A stretch of DNA of 64,000 nt from Lachnospiraceae bacterium Marseille-Q4251 (GCA_018223435.1 JAGTTO010000001.1:1612001-1676000), one strand, 5' to 3'. Counted from the first letter of the stretch, positions 9,454-18,557 are shown. Notes: generated by a model from the letters alone, not told the origin. Numbers and translations are program-made.

Positions 9454-10407
9454 TTACCACAATCCGACTTCCGTGACCTTTTTACAGATCCGGTTGCAGA
9501 CTACAACGAGCACCAGTCCTACCACACCCTGGATCAGACCGATCGCCGTTGCATATCCAAACTGCCCGCCCTGGATACCCATACGCAGGACGTATACGTC
9601 AAGGGTATCAGCCAGAGACATGTTACCAGGTGTACGCAGCAGCCATACCTGTTCTACACCGGAAGAAAGCAGTCCGCCTACTCCCATGATAAACAGAAGA
9701 CCGATCGTTCCCCGGATTCCCGGCAGTGTGATATGCCACATTTTTTTCAGTTTTCCGCAGCCATCCATCTCTGCTGCCTCGTATAAGGTCAGGTCTACGG
9801 AACTGATTGCTGCCAGATACATGATGGAATCCCATCCGATATTTCTCCATAAATCCATGGAAAACAGGATTCTGTAGAAATATTTTGCATCCATCAGGAA
9901 GAATGTACTTCCATCTCCTCCCAGTGCTGCAATTGCCTGATTCAGTACACCGGTGTTCGGCGCCAGGATTCTCTGCAGCATGGTTACAATAATAACAGAA
10001 GAGAGAAAATGCGGCAGATAGCTGATTGTCTGCGAGATCTTCTTAAACTTCATGCTGCGAAGTTCATTCAGCAAAAGGGCAAGTATGATAGCAAACGGAA
10101 ATTCCAGAATACACTTGATAATACCAATCGTCAGTGTATTGCGGATCAGTCTCGGCGCATCGTAACTGGAAAAGAACGTTTCAAAATACTTGAATCCGAT
10201 CCACGGGCTTCCCCAGATTCCCTTCTTAAAGGAATAATCCTTAAAGGCGAGAACAGAACCTGCCATCGGCACATAACAGATCAGTGCATAGTAGATGATA
10301 CAGGGAAGCAGCATCACATACAGCGGCCAGTAACGAACCAGTCTTTTGCCCAGCGGCTGTTTCTTTGGCTTGTATTTTTTAGCCTTCTCAACACTTGCTG
10401 CTTTCAT
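9454..10407 (-). CDS. Carbohydrate ABC transporter permease, LplB/YteP type
   Basis: First gene of the sugar operon and partner of the LplC-type permease. The translated frame extends further upstream, but the ATG at 10405-10407 has an AAGGAGG site in front of it, giving 317 residues. After a basic N-terminal tail it shows six hydrophobic segments and the EAA loop LYEAAEMDGCGKLKKMWHITLP. The mature complex would import oligosaccharides together with the binding protein encoded next. A promoter with TATAAT and upstream direct repeats lies immediately before it. Confidence 0.93.
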   Translation of the reverse strand: MKAASVEKAKKYKPKKQPLGKRLVRYWPLYVMLLPCIIYYALICYVPMAGSVLAFKDYSFKKGIWGSPWIGFKYFETFFSSYDAPRLIRNTLTIGIIKCILEFPFAIILALLLNELRSMKFKKISQTISYLPHFLSSVIIVTMLQRILAPNTGVLNQAIAALGGDGSTFFLMDAKYFYRILFSMDLWRNIGWDSIMYLAAISSVDLTLYEAAEMDGCGKLKKMWHITLPGIRGTIGLLFIMGVGGLLSSGVEQVWLLRTPGNMSLADTLDVYVLRMGIQGGQFGYATAIGLIQGVVGLVLVVVCNRICKKVTEVGLW

Positions 10408-10437
10408 AGCTTTCCTCCTTCTTTTTTTGATAAAGCC

Positions 10438-10466
10438 ATTATAGAAAACAGCCTCTTCTTTCACAA
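10438..10466 (-). promoter_or_regulatory. Promoter of the LplB-led sugar operon
   Basis: On the minus strand TTGTGA (10461-10466) and TATAAT (10438-10443) are 17 bp apart, 31 bp before the LplB start codon. The -35 is imperfect and overlaps the first of two direct repeats, as expected for an activator-dependent promoter. Confidence 0.75.
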
Positions 10467-10540
10467 TGGACATTTCTTTTTGCACAGTGGACAAATCTAC
10501 GCTGTAAAAAATGTCCATTATTTTTTATAGATTTGTCCAC
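10462..10540. promoter_or_regulatory. Candidate operator: direct repeats plus a 13-bp inverted repeat
   Basis: The sequence CACARTGGACA occurs at 10462-10472 and 10483-10493, 21 bp (two helical turns) apart, just upstream of and overlapping the -35 box. In addition GTGGACAAATCTA at 10487-10499 is perfectly repeated in inverse at 10528-10540, with one more TGTCCA between the arms. Tandem repeats at two-turn spacing suit an AraC/YesN-type regulator such as the one at 15161-16780. That assignment is inference. Confidence 0.55.
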
Positions 10541-11310
10541 TCCAGTTCCCCGCAGATCGGATAATGATCGGAAAGCCAGACTTCTCCGTCCCGGTCGGTC
10601 CATTTCTTTACGCTGGTACAGGTAAGCCCCGGGTATCCTTCTTTTGCTTCTCTGATATAGATGTAATCGATTCGCTCCTGCTCGTCTTCCGGTTCGAAGC
10701 CATGGTAGGTGACACCTATGCCCTCGGTATAGTTCACATAATCCTTCCGCTCTCTCATGACGGCAAATTCTTCCCCGTCCGGCTCTGCATTGAAATCACC
10801 GGCAAGGATCACCGGTGCTCCGGCAAACAAAACTGCGTCATCCATTTTCTTTAAGATCTGGGAGAGGCCCAGGGTTCTGGCCTGTACGCCGAGATGATCC
10901 AGATGGATATCACACAGACGGAAAACTTTCTTTTCCTGAAGATCTTCCAGCACGACTTCTGTACACACCCGGGGGCAGATGGACTGTTCTTCATATCTGC
11001 TCGCCGGCACATAGGGGGTTGGGGAGAGCCAGAAGGTTTCCATATTGATCAGGTTCAGACGGTCGGTATGAAAAGCGACGGTCATCTGCTCGTCTTCCAG
11101 GGTCTCGCTTCTTCCGCAGCCGACTACAGTATACTCCGTCAGGTTCTCTTTCAGCCATGCTGCCACATGGGGAAGCACTTCCTGAAAACAGATCACATCC
11201 GGTTTTTCCTCGGCAAGTTTCTTCAAAATCACAGGTTTCCGGAAGCGAAAACTGTTGGCTCCATCCTGGTCATAATCACACCGTATATTAAAGGTCACTA
11301 ATTTTATCAT
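10525..11310 (-). CDS. Endonuclease/exonuclease/phosphatase (EEP) family protein
   Basis: A 261-residue metal-dependent phosphoesterase of the EEP fold (DNase I, exonuclease III and inositol-phosphatase relatives). Visible family residues in order: Asn8 in VTFNIR, Glu44 in DVICFQE, the CDIHLDHLG block, GDFNAEPD and the C-terminal SDHYPI. No signal peptide or membrane segment is seen, so it is cytoplasmic. GAGGAGG precedes the start. It is 21 bp downstream of the PHP gene at 11332-12249 and shares its strand, making a two-gene phosphoesterase unit directly upstream of the sugar importer. Substrates range widely in this family; a sugar-phosphate or phosphodiester substrate is inferred from context. 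Confidence 0.9.
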   Translation of the reverse strand: MIKLVTFNIRCDYDQDGANSFRFRKPVILKKLAEEKPDVICFQEVLPHVAAWLKENLTEYTVVGCGRSETLEDEQMTVAFHTDRLNLINMETFWLSPTPYVPASRYEEQSICPRVCTEVVLEDLQEKKVFRLCDIHLDHLGVQARTLGLSQILKKMDDAVLFAGAPVILAGDFNAEPDGEEFAVMRERKDYVNYTEGIGVTYHGFEPEDEQERIDYIYIREAKEGYPGLTCTSVKKWTDRDGEVWLSDHYPICGELEWTNL

Positions 11311-11331
11311 CCTTTTCCTCCTCTTCTTCCT

Positions 11332-12249
11332 TCAGAACAGCCACAGCCAGATCGGCTGGGTCCAGGCCTTCTGTCCTCTGCTGTTTTTGATCGTCACTCT
11401 CACATACTCTTCATCCCCGTTTAATGCAAAGCTTCCTTCTGTCAGCCGGTCTCCCTCATCGCTGAACAGGTGATCTCCCCTGTGAGGCGTCTGGAAATAA
11501 ATATCCTGGCAGGGCTCGCAGGTCACATGAGCCACTCCCTCCTCCACATAGAAATCATGGAACAGCGGTCCGGAGGATGCATAGAAGCTTCCGTCTTTGA
11601 TCGCTTCCAGAATACCTCTGTGGGTAAATTCTTTCGTCTTTACCATGATAAAGCCGCCCAGATCATGTTTCCCGATATCGTGGGCATCGTCGGTGGCAAA
11701 GCAGAAAATCTTATTTTTCACAAACAGAAAGTGGTCAAAATACGTCTCGGAATTGCCATTGTTTCCGAAAAATTCAGAACCGTGGTTGTAGATTTCCATG
11801 CCGATCATGCCCTGCAGATATTTGATATCCGTGGAATCGATCTTGGACCAGTAGGGATGGCCGTACAGGGTGACATTTCCTCTCTGCCCAAAATATTCGA
11901 TGATACGCTCTGCCGTTGTCAGCACTCCGTTTTTGCGCTCTTCCTCAAAGGTATAATGTTCCGGAATCCGGTTCGTCTCCGGCAGACCAAAACCCACCAG
12001 ATGGTGATCTTTTCTTCCCGGCAACTCGATATCCAGCTCCGTTCCCGGAAACAGCAGGAAATCATCCCTGTTCAGTTCCGGATGAATCCCGTAAACCCAG
12101 TGATCCGTCAGTGCCAGAAAATCATAGCCCTGGCTGCGGTAATGCTCCGCCGTCTCTTTGGGCGTATGCATCCCGTCTGACCAGGTTGTGTGGGTGTGAA
12201 GATTTCCTTTTTTGTATGTTCCTTCTCTATAAAGGGTTCTTTTTTCCAT
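11332..12249 (-). CDS. PHP-domain metal-dependent phosphoesterase
   Basis: Member of the polymerase-and-histidinol-phosphatase superfamily, with a trinuclear metal site that cleaves phosphoester bonds. The start at 12247-12249 has AAGGAGAG upstream and yields 305 residues. Metal-ligand motifs are visible: NLHTH at about 17-20, LTDH at 48-50, GHPYWSK and TDDAHDIGKHD. There is no secretion signal. It precedes the EEP gene by 21 bp and is divergent from a second PHP gene at 12934, which shows the same motif order but is clearly a different subgroup. Precise substrate unknown. Confidence 0.9.
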   Translation of the reverse strand: MEKRTLYREGTYKKGNLHTHTTWSDGMHTPKETAEHYRSQGYDFLALTDHWVYGIHPELNRDDFLLFPGTELDIELPGRKDHHLVGFGLPETNRIPEHYTFEEERKNGVLTTAERIIEYFGQRGNVTLYGHPYWSKIDSTDIKYLQGMIGMEIYNHGSEFFGNNGNSETYFDHFLFVKNKIFCFATDDAHDIGKHDLGGFIMVKTKEFTHRGILEAIKDGSFYASSGPLFHDFYVEEGVAHVTCEPCQDIYFQTPHRGDHLFSDEGDRLTEGSFALNGDEEYVRVTIKNSRGQKAWTQPIWLWLF

Positions 12250-12374
12250 ATGACTCTCCTTTATTTTCGTGTGTTTTTTACTGTATTTGCCCCCATTATA
12301 GCAAATCTGTTTTTTCTCTATAATGTACATAACTTTTAAAATAACTGGACTTTTCTACGATTTTCTTCAGACTA

Positions 12375-12403
12375 TTGACATTGCCAGTTCGTCTGCGTAT
12401 TCT
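12375..12403 (+). promoter_or_regulatory. Promoter for the 12451-13842 gene pair
   Basis: TTGACA at 12375-12380 and TATTCT at 12398-12403 are 17 bp apart and face right, about 48 bp before the start of the small unknown gene. Confidence 0.65.
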
Positions 12404-12450
12404 GAAAAAGAATTATGCATTTACTATAGAATACGGAAATGGAGAAGACT

Positions 12451-12921
12451 ATGGCTGAACTGAAAACAATTTACCATGTAGAGGGAAAATTATGCAAAGA
12501 CTTTATCGGGCAGATTTCCTATACGGTCTGCCTGGATCAGAAGTATGACGAGCTGGATATTGAATTTTCTTTTGCACCGCAGCACTTCCGCTCTGAGGAT
12601 GTGACACCGCAGCTGAAACAGTACCTGCTCGACTATTGCAAAAAAGAATATGGAATCGAAGACTGCACCCCGGAAGAATGGGAAGACGCGGTCTATCATG
12701 GCATGAAAACCGAGATTCACACCATGGCAACCCTGAACGATACCTTCATCGGCAATATCCACCGGCAGCTGACAACCAGGCATATGCATTTTACTGCAAC
12801 GGAAGCCACCGAAGGCTGCATTCCGCAGCCGGACATCGAGGGTGTGTTAAAAGTAACCATCCTGGTATTTTCCGTACTGCTGAACAACACCGAATATCAG
12901 CTGACGGTACGCGCACGTTAA
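12451..12921 (+). CDS. Unknown conserved-looking protein paired with a PHP phosphoesterase
   Basis: I do not recognise this 156-residue protein. It is soluble, without signal peptide or membrane segment, and starts MAELKTIYHVEGKL. Alternating hydrophobic strands suggest a beta-rich fold, and it ends TEYQLTVRAR. An in-frame ATG four codons upstream is rejected because it forms part of the GGAGAAG ribosome site that serves the ATG at 12451. It lies 12 bp before the PHP gene at 12934 and is surely cotranscribed with it, so it may be an accessory or substrate-recognition partner. No catalytic motif can be pointed out. Confidence 0.8.
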   Translation: MAELKTIYHVEGKLCKDFIGQISYTVCLDQKYDELDIEFSFAPQHFRSEDVTPQLKQYLLDYCKKEYGIEDCTPEEWEDAVYHGMKTEIHTMATLNDTFIGNIHRQLTTRHMHFTATEATEGCIPQPDIEGVLKVTILVFSVLLNNTEYQLTVRAR

Positions 12922-12933
12922 GGGGGATTTTTT

Positions 12934-13842
12934 ATGTATAAGAGACTGGAATTACACAATCATACCAACGAATCAGATGCGGTATTTACCTGCAAAGAAC
13001 TGACAGACTTTATGGTGGCTGACCATGTGGACGCCTTCGCCCTGACGGATCACAACACCATCTCCGGCCATTACAAGATTGAGAACTATCTGAAAGAGCA
13101 TCCGCAGCCCATCGCCTTTATCCCGGGCATGGAATACACGACTTACTACGGACATATTCTCTGCCTGAACCTGACCGAGTATGTGCCCTGGGAAAACATC
13201 AACAAGCATAAACCGGAACTTCTCTTCCAGGCCGCCCGTGAAAAAGGAGCGCTGGTGGGTGTCGCTCACCCCTATTCCTTCGGCTGGCCCTTCGCCCAGG
13301 GCTGCCGTTTCGAGATGACGATCACCGATTATTCCTGCTGTGATTTCATCGAGATCTTCAACAACCCGGAACCGCTCCACGAGGTCAATGAAAAAGGTGT
13401 CAAACTGTGGGAAGACCTGGTACTTTCCGGCGAAAACATCGCTGCTACCTGCGGCATGGACCTGCACGGCAACAGCAGCCTGCACGGCCATTATTCCACC
13501 TACATTGAGGGAGAACCGGAGGGCGACGTCTGCCAGGAGCTCTCCGATGCGATTCATCACCAGCGCACCTGGGTATGCAAAGGCCCTCTGCTGGAAGTCC
13601 ATAACGACGGAGAAGCCCTCTCTTTCACCATCCATCAGACCGGAAAACCGGGTTATGAGCCGCTTCCCGAGGAGGATTACAAGATCACCCTCCGCACCAG
13701 AGATCAGCTCATCACCTGTGGCGTATCCGACCTGATCCCGCTGACTTCTTTCAAGGAAGACCGGATCATCATTCCGATGCTTTTTGAAAAAGAAACCATC
13801 ATCGAAAACCTGGTATGCACAAGCCCGGTGATTCATCTGTAA
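12934..13842 (+). CDS. PHP-domain phosphoesterase (second, divergent copy)
   Basis: A 302-residue PHP-family enzyme with ELHNHTNESDA at 6-16, LTDHNTISGH around 38-46, GVAHPYSFGWP and CGMDLHGNSSLHGH, the characteristic His/Asp metal ligands. The first motif is HNH rather than the HTH of its neighbour. It has no secretion signal. AAGGGGGA precedes the ATG. It follows the 12451 gene and is terminated by the hairpin at 13853-13895. Together with the oppositely oriented PHP and EEP genes it gives three predicted phosphoesterases within 3.3 kb, an unusual concentration for a sugar-uptake locus. Confidence 0.9.
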   Translation: MYKRLELHNHTNESDAVFTCKELTDFMVADHVDAFALTDHNTISGHYKIENYLKEHPQPIAFIPGMEYTTYYGHILCLNLTEYVPWENINKHKPELLFQAAREKGALVGVAHPYSFGWPFAQGCRFEMTITDYSCCDFIEIFNNPEPLHEVNEKGVKLWEDLVLSGENIAATCGMDLHGNSSLHGHYSTYIEGEPEGDVCQELSDAIHHQRTWVCKGPLLEVHNDGEALSFTIHQTGKPGYEPLPEEDYKITLRTRDQLITCGVSDLIPLTSFKEDRIIIPMLFEKETIIENLVCTSPVIHL

Positions 13843-13852
13843 CAGAAATCAG

Positions 13853-13895
13853 AAAACCCTGACCAGTTTTTTCCAGTCAGGGTTTTCTTTTTGTC
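13853..13895 (+). terminator. Terminator after the PHP gene
   Basis: Perfect 11-bp stem AAAACCCTGAC/GTCAGGGTTTT followed on the plus strand by CTTTTTG. It lies between convergent genes and probably also ends the HK-RR-transporter transcript coming from the right. Confidence 0.85.
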
Positions 13896-13900
13896 TTTTG

Positions 13901-15148
13901 TTATGAAAATTTCTTTCTTCCAAGCATACACACCACCAGCGCCAGGAAAGTCATCACTACCCAGCTTCCGATCGTCACATTCCAGCCTTTCTGTTCTACC
14001 AGCACACCGATCGTAAAGGTAGAGACTGCCGTTCCCACATAGGCCATACAGTTCATAAAACCAGATACCGTAGACACTTTTCCCATCGCCTCATAGCGAA
14101 GCGGAAACAGGTTGACAAACAGTGTGTTGACTCCCATCATGGAAGCCGTTGTCAGGGCAAAGAGTACCACAGTCAGAATCATGGAAACATCCTTTCCAAT
14201 CCAGATACCAGTCAGTGCCAGCACGGCAACCAGGAACAGCCAGACAGCTGCCATCGCCTCCTGATTTTTACATTTTTTATAGAGATACTGGGCTACATAG
14301 GCCCCGCTCAGATTGACAATCGGAAGTACCGTCGTCACAAGAATCGAAAAGGCCGGAGAAGTAAAAAAGGTCTCTGTGATATAGGTCGGAACCCAGGTTG
14401 TTACCCCGTCCTTCAGCATCCCGTGAATAATCACAGGAAAAAGTACCATCAGGATGCCGGAACCAAACCAGGCCGTTTTTCCCGCAGCCGTCGTTTTTAC
14501 AGAGCTGTCTTTCCCACGTTTATCCACCTCTGCCGCATCTCTTTCCGGGTCTTTTCCACAGTTTTCAATTTTTCCAAACCCGATAATCCACACAACTGAC
14601 ATCGCGCCCAGACAGATGGCTGCCGCACCAAAGACCGCTCTCCAGCCGATCAGCCACATCACGCCGGCGGCCAGCAGATAAGAAGCCAGGGTTCCAAGTA
14701 CCTGGGAAGACACGATGTCCACACAGAACTTCATCTTCTGCTCCCTGCTCACCATCTCCGCAAAGATACGGATGATCGGCGGCCAGATCATCGCCTGTGC
14801 ATATCCGTTAATTCCCCAGATAACCGCCATCACCTGAAAGCCTCCGGCAAATCCCATACAGAGATTCGCTCCGGCTGCAATGGCCAGCCCGGTAAAAATC
14901 ATCTTTCCCGGGTGAAACTTATCCCCCAGAATCCCGTTGCAAAGCTGTCCGATTCCATAGGCAAAAAAGTACACCATGCTGATAAAGCCCGCCTGGCTCT
15001 TCGTCAGAATCGTCCCCTGAATCATCTCCGTCATCGCCGATGAATAATTCAGCCGTCCGATATAGGAGGTAAAATAAGCAAACCAGCACAGCAAAAACAG
15101 CAGCCGTGCGACCTTCGGACTTTCAATTCTTCTCATTCGTTTCATCAT
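13901..15148 (-). CDS. MFS transporter of the organophosphate:phosphate antiporter (OPA) type
   Basis: A 415-residue, 12-segment membrane protein. The segment SYIGRLNYSSAM near the N-terminus, the GYAQAMIWPPIIRI stretch and the overall spacing are those of GlpT/UhpT/PgtP-type antiporters that exchange phosphorylated C3 or C6 compounds for phosphate. It is the last gene of an operon with a YesM-type sensor and YesN-type regulator, 12 bp after the regulator. A transporter encoded with its own two-component system recalls the phosphoglycerate (pgt) system. The role proposed here, uptake or release of a sugar-phosphate or glycerophospho compound, is inference; the OPA assignment itself is moderately firm. 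Confidence 0.8.
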   Translation of the reverse strand: MMKRMRRIESPKVARLLFLLCWFAYFTSYIGRLNYSSAMTEMIQGTILTKSQAGFISMVYFFAYGIGQLCNGILGDKFHPGKMIFTGLAIAAGANLCMGFAGGFQVMAVIWGINGYAQAMIWPPIIRIFAEMVSREQKMKFCVDIVSSQVLGTLASYLLAAGVMWLIGWRAVFGAAAICLGAMSVVWIIGFGKIENCGKDPERDAAEVDKRGKDSSVKTTAAGKTAWFGSGILMVLFPVIIHGMLKDGVTTWVPTYITETFFTSPAFSILVTTVLPIVNLSGAYVAQYLYKKCKNQEAMAAVWLFLVAVLALTGIWIGKDVSMILTVVLFALTTASMMGVNTLFVNLFPLRYEAMGKVSTVSGFMNCMAYVGTAVSTFTIGVLVEQKGWNVTIGSWVVMTFLALVVCMLGRKKFS

Positions 15149-15160
15149 TTTTCCCTCTTT

Positions 15161-16780
15161 CTATTTTCTGCTCTCTTCCCGGTACTGCAGAGGCGTCATT
15201 CCCAGATACTTTTTAAATACCCGGAAGAAATACTGGCTGTCCTCATATCCCACTTTTTTTGAAATATCCACCACGCTCAGCTCTGAATGGTACAAAAGCT
15301 CTCTCGCCTGATTGATCCGAAGTTCCGTAATATAATTCACGGCAGACCGGCTCATCTCTTTCTTAAACATCGAGGAAAAATAATTCGGACTCATTCCATA
15401 ATGCTCCGCCAAAACATTGACCGTCAGGTTTTCCGCAAAATGCTCCTGAATATAACCAATCGCCATCTGAATCTTGCTTCTGGCGTTGGCATCGGCAACG
15501 CTTTCCGTGGATACACACTCCATCACCATCTCTATGATCTTCTGCCGGATCTCCTGAAGCGACTGAATCCGATCCAGAAGGTTATAATTCTGCAGCATTT
15601 TTTCGATCTCTGCCGCGTTTCTTCCTCTCCGCTCATAGTGATGCAGCAAAAGATTTAAGATCCGAATCCACATGATCCGCAGATAGGCGCTGCCATACTT
15701 TTTCACCAGTTCTTCCGAAAAAATCTCCTGCACCAGATTTTTCACCTTGAAGATCTCATTATGCTCAATATACTGTTCCAGCAGATGCAGCTGAGACACT
15801 GGGAATTCCTGTTCGCCCAGAATCCGGATATCCTCATAAAAATAAATATTGGCTTTTCCATAGATGATTCGCTGTTTTAAAGCCTGTCTCGCCTCTGAAG
15901 TTTCCTTTCCCTCCAACTGGCTGCGGCACCGGCTGACGCCGATCGTCAGGTAAATTCCCATTTTCTTTTCCAGCACCGAGCGCATCCTCAGATAGATCCG
16001 TTCCACTTCCATCCGCAGTTTTTTCTTATCATCTCCTATGAAAATACCATACATCTGTCTCGTATCTGACAAACTGTTTACCAGAAGCTTCTCACATGGT
16101 GCCTGGATCTCTTCAAAAATATTCCGAATCATAAAACGTACCAGTTCATGATCCACCGGCCGAAATCTCTGATGTTCAAAGCTTTCCTTGTTGATGTGCA
16201 GAATCGCCAGATAAAGTACCGATTCTGCACCCCCTGCCCACATTTTTTCATCATATCCACAGAGCTTGCAGAGCTGCTCCCTTGTAACTGCACCGGCTTC
16301 CTGGCTGGAAAAGAGTGCATTCAGCGCCTTCTCCTGCTGATAAACCTGTTTTTCCCGATCCATTCGCTTTTTCATCTGTACTTCCTGGCGAACGCTTGCC
16401 GTCTGTTCCATCTCTTTGTAGGCCTTATCAAAGGCCGCCTTCAAATCATCGTTGGAGACCGGTTTCAACAGATACGCCTTTACGCCCAGCCGGATTGCCG
16501 TCTCCGCATAGCTGAACTCCGCATAGCCGCTGAGTACGACAAATTTTATCTGATTGTTTTTCTTCTGCATCTCCTGAATCAGTTCCAGACCGTCCATATC
16601 CGGCATACGGATATCTGTGATCACCACATCAATCGGATGCTCCTCCTGGAGCCTCAATGCCATCAGACCATTTTCCGCCTCAAAAATCTCATCCACATCA
16701 ATTCCCAGATACTCGATTCGCGCCCGTAAGCCCTGGCGAATCAGCTGTTCGTCATCCACAATCAGTATATTATGTCTCAT
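15161..16780 (-). CDS. Two-component response regulator, YesN/AraC type
   Basis: Transcription factor of 539 residues. The N-terminal receiver domain starts ILIVDDEQLIRQGL, has the phospho-acceptor Asp56 in VVITDIRMPDMDG and the switch lysine in YLLKPVS. A middle linker of about 300 residues is followed by a C-terminal pair of AraC-type helix-turn-helix motifs (AEHYGMSPNYFSSMFKKEMS, then VGYEDSQYFFRVFKKY). The gene overlaps the sensor stop by 11 bp. The nearest likely targets are the repeats at 10462-10493 in front of the LplB operon and its own operon. Confidence 0.95.
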   Translation of the reverse strand: MRHNILIVDDEQLIRQGLRARIEYLGIDVDEIFEAENGLMALRLQEEHPIDVVITDIRMPDMDGLELIQEMQKKNNQIKFVVLSGYAEFSYAETAIRLGVKAYLLKPVSNDDLKAAFDKAYKEMEQTASVRQEVQMKKRMDREKQVYQQEKALNALFSSQEAGAVTREQLCKLCGYDEKMWAGGAESVLYLAILHINKESFEHQRFRPVDHELVRFMIRNIFEEIQAPCEKLLVNSLSDTRQMYGIFIGDDKKKLRMEVERIYLRMRSVLEKKMGIYLTIGVSRCRSQLEGKETSEARQALKQRIIYGKANIYFYEDIRILGEQEFPVSQLHLLEQYIEHNEIFKVKNLVQEIFSEELVKKYGSAYLRIMWIRILNLLLHHYERRGRNAAEIEKMLQNYNLLDRIQSLQEIRQKIIEMVMECVSTESVADANARSKIQMAIGYIQEHFAENLTVNVLAEHYGMSPNYFSSMFKKEMSRSAVNYITELRINQARELLYHSELSVVDISKKVGYEDSQYFFRVFKKYLGMTPLQYREESRK

Positions 16781-18557
16781 CTTCTTCTCCTTTCCTCATG
16801 ATTGGCAATTGGATCGTAAAGCGGCTTCCCTGATATGGAGCGCTCCTGATGGTAATTCCATATGCTTCTCCATAAGCCAGTTTGATTCTCTGGTTGACGT
16901 TACGGATCCCTATATTTTTCTTTCCCTCCACCGGTTTTGCGGTATTGATAAAACGTGTGATTTCGGCCACTTTTTCCCGAACCATGCCTTCCCCGTCGTC
17001 CTCAATCTCAATATACAGCCGGTCTTTTTTTTCAAAGGCAGAGACTTCCAGCGTTCCGACACTGGTCAGGTTGCTCAGTCCATGGGAAATCGCATTTTCC
17101 ACAATCGGCTGCAGGATAAACCTTGGAATATAGACATGGGCCGCATCCACATCGATGTTGTAAAATACCTGCAGGCGGTCCCCGTAACGAATCTTCTGAA
17201 TAAACATATAGTTTTTAATATGGGTCATTTCCTGTTCCAGCGGAACCAGCTCTCCGTAATCTTTTCCCAGACTGTACCGGAAGATCTCCCCCAGTTTTCC
17301 ACAGATATCACACACGACAAACACCTGCTTCACCGCCGCAATGGAACTGATGGTTTCCAGCGTGTTATACAGAAAATGGGGATTGATCTGGAGCTGCAGA
17401 TTTTTCAGCTGTGCCTCTTTATTTTCCAGTTTCTGAACATAGCTGGTCTTGATCAGCTGATCGAGTTTGCCAAGCATCCGGTTAAACTGCTGATCCAGCA
17501 CTGCAATCTCATCGGTTCCACTGATTTTTTCGCTCACTGACAGATCGCCGGTCTCCGCACGGCGGAATTTTTTCACCAGAAGTTCCACCCGGGAGGAGAA
17601 ATCTTTGCTGTACCAGTAAATCACCCCGGTGACGGCTATCATCAGAAGAAGCAGCAACGGAAGAATCGTCTCTATGATCTCCGCCCGTTTCTCCAGTGAA
17701 TCCTGATTATCAAATAAAAACAGCAGATTCAGTCCATAATCCTCCAGGGTCTGACCAGCCACCGTATAGGTATCAATCAGTCCCTCGGAATTTGCACCAG
17801 TTTCTTCCTTTGCTGTATCAGACCAGTATTTTTTTAAGATCTCGCTTCCATTCTCTTTCAGGGTCTGATAGAGGATTTTTGCATCTTCTCCCTCATTTTT
17901 ATAGACGATGACATCGTAAGTGGCATTTTCTTCACTGTCGGTCGCCGCCGGTACAAACAGGCGTTTCATCGCTACATCCAGTTTAATGATTCCCAGCTGT
18001 GAGCGGCTCAGATGTTCGGTATCCAGCTCTTCGATATCTTTCACCAGAGACAGAATCGGTTCCGAATCTTTTAAGGCAAAGTAGGAAAAGCAGTCGTCTT
18101 TCATTGCCCTTTCCTGCAGATACCACACTTCTCTGCTCGCCTGCTGCATCATGGATGCACGCCTGCCATATATTTTACAATCCTGCACGCTGGAATAGAT
18201 CATGCAGTTTCTCACTTCGCTTTGTTTCTCCAGCAAAAGAGAGTTATTCACTTCTTTGCTGACCAGTTCTCCTTTGTCGTAGGGGTTTAGCGTTTCATCT
18301 GTCAGTGTACTTAAAATCACCGTATTATTCGCGATCACTTCCAGGCTGTTTCGGTACTGCTGCAATTTTTCTTCTATGTTTTTCATATACTGAGAAGTAA
18401 TCTGATCATGGTAATCCTGTACCTCCGCCTGTGCGGTGCGATCCAGCTTATAAAACAAAAATATACTGATGAGCAGGGTCGGAACCAGACTGGCAAGCAG
18501 TGAAAATACCAGTAGTTGTACGAAGATTGATCTTGAATGTATGCCTTTTCCTTTCAT
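16770..18557 (-). CDS. Sensor histidine kinase, YesM type
   Basis: Membrane sensor of 595 residues. A transmembrane segment near residues 13-35 and a second near 295-315 flank an extracellular sensor domain, followed by HAMP. The His-kinase phosphorylation block reads LQINPHFLYNTLETIS, and the ATPase N box IVENAISHGL and glycine box DDGEGM are visible. AGGAGC precedes the ATG. It heads a sensor-regulator-OPA transporter operon, with an 11-bp overlap with the regulator. The ligand is unknown; by neighbourhood it should be a carbohydrate or organophosphate sensed outside the cell. Confidence 0.95.
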   Translation of the reverse strand: MKGKGIHSRSIFVQLLVFSLLASLVPTLLISIFLFYKLDRTAQAEVQDYHDQITSQYMKNIEEKLQQYRNSLEVIANNTVILSTLTDETLNPYDKGELVSKEVNNSLLLEKQSEVRNCMIYSSVQDCKIYGRRASMMQQASREVWYLQERAMKDDCFSYFALKDSEPILSLVKDIEELDTEHLSRSQLGIIKLDVAMKRLFVPAATDSEENATYDVIVYKNEGEDAKILYQTLKENGSEILKKYWSDTAKEETGANSEGLIDTYTVAGQTLEDYGLNLLFLFDNQDSLEKRAEIIETILPLLLLLMIAVTGVIYWYSKDFSSRVELLVKKFRRAETGDLSVSEKISGTDEIAVLDQQFNRMLGKLDQLIKTSYVQKLENKEAQLKNLQLQINPHFLYNTLETISSIAAVKQVFVVCDICGKLGEIFRYSLGKDYGELVPLEQEMTHIKNYMFIQKIRYGDRLQVFYNIDVDAAHVYIPRFILQPIVENAISHGLSNLTSVGTLEVSAFEKKDRLYIEIEDDGEGMVREKVAEITRFINTAKPVEGKKNIGIRNVNQRIKLAYGEAYGITIRSAPYQGSRFTIQLPIMRKGEEDET

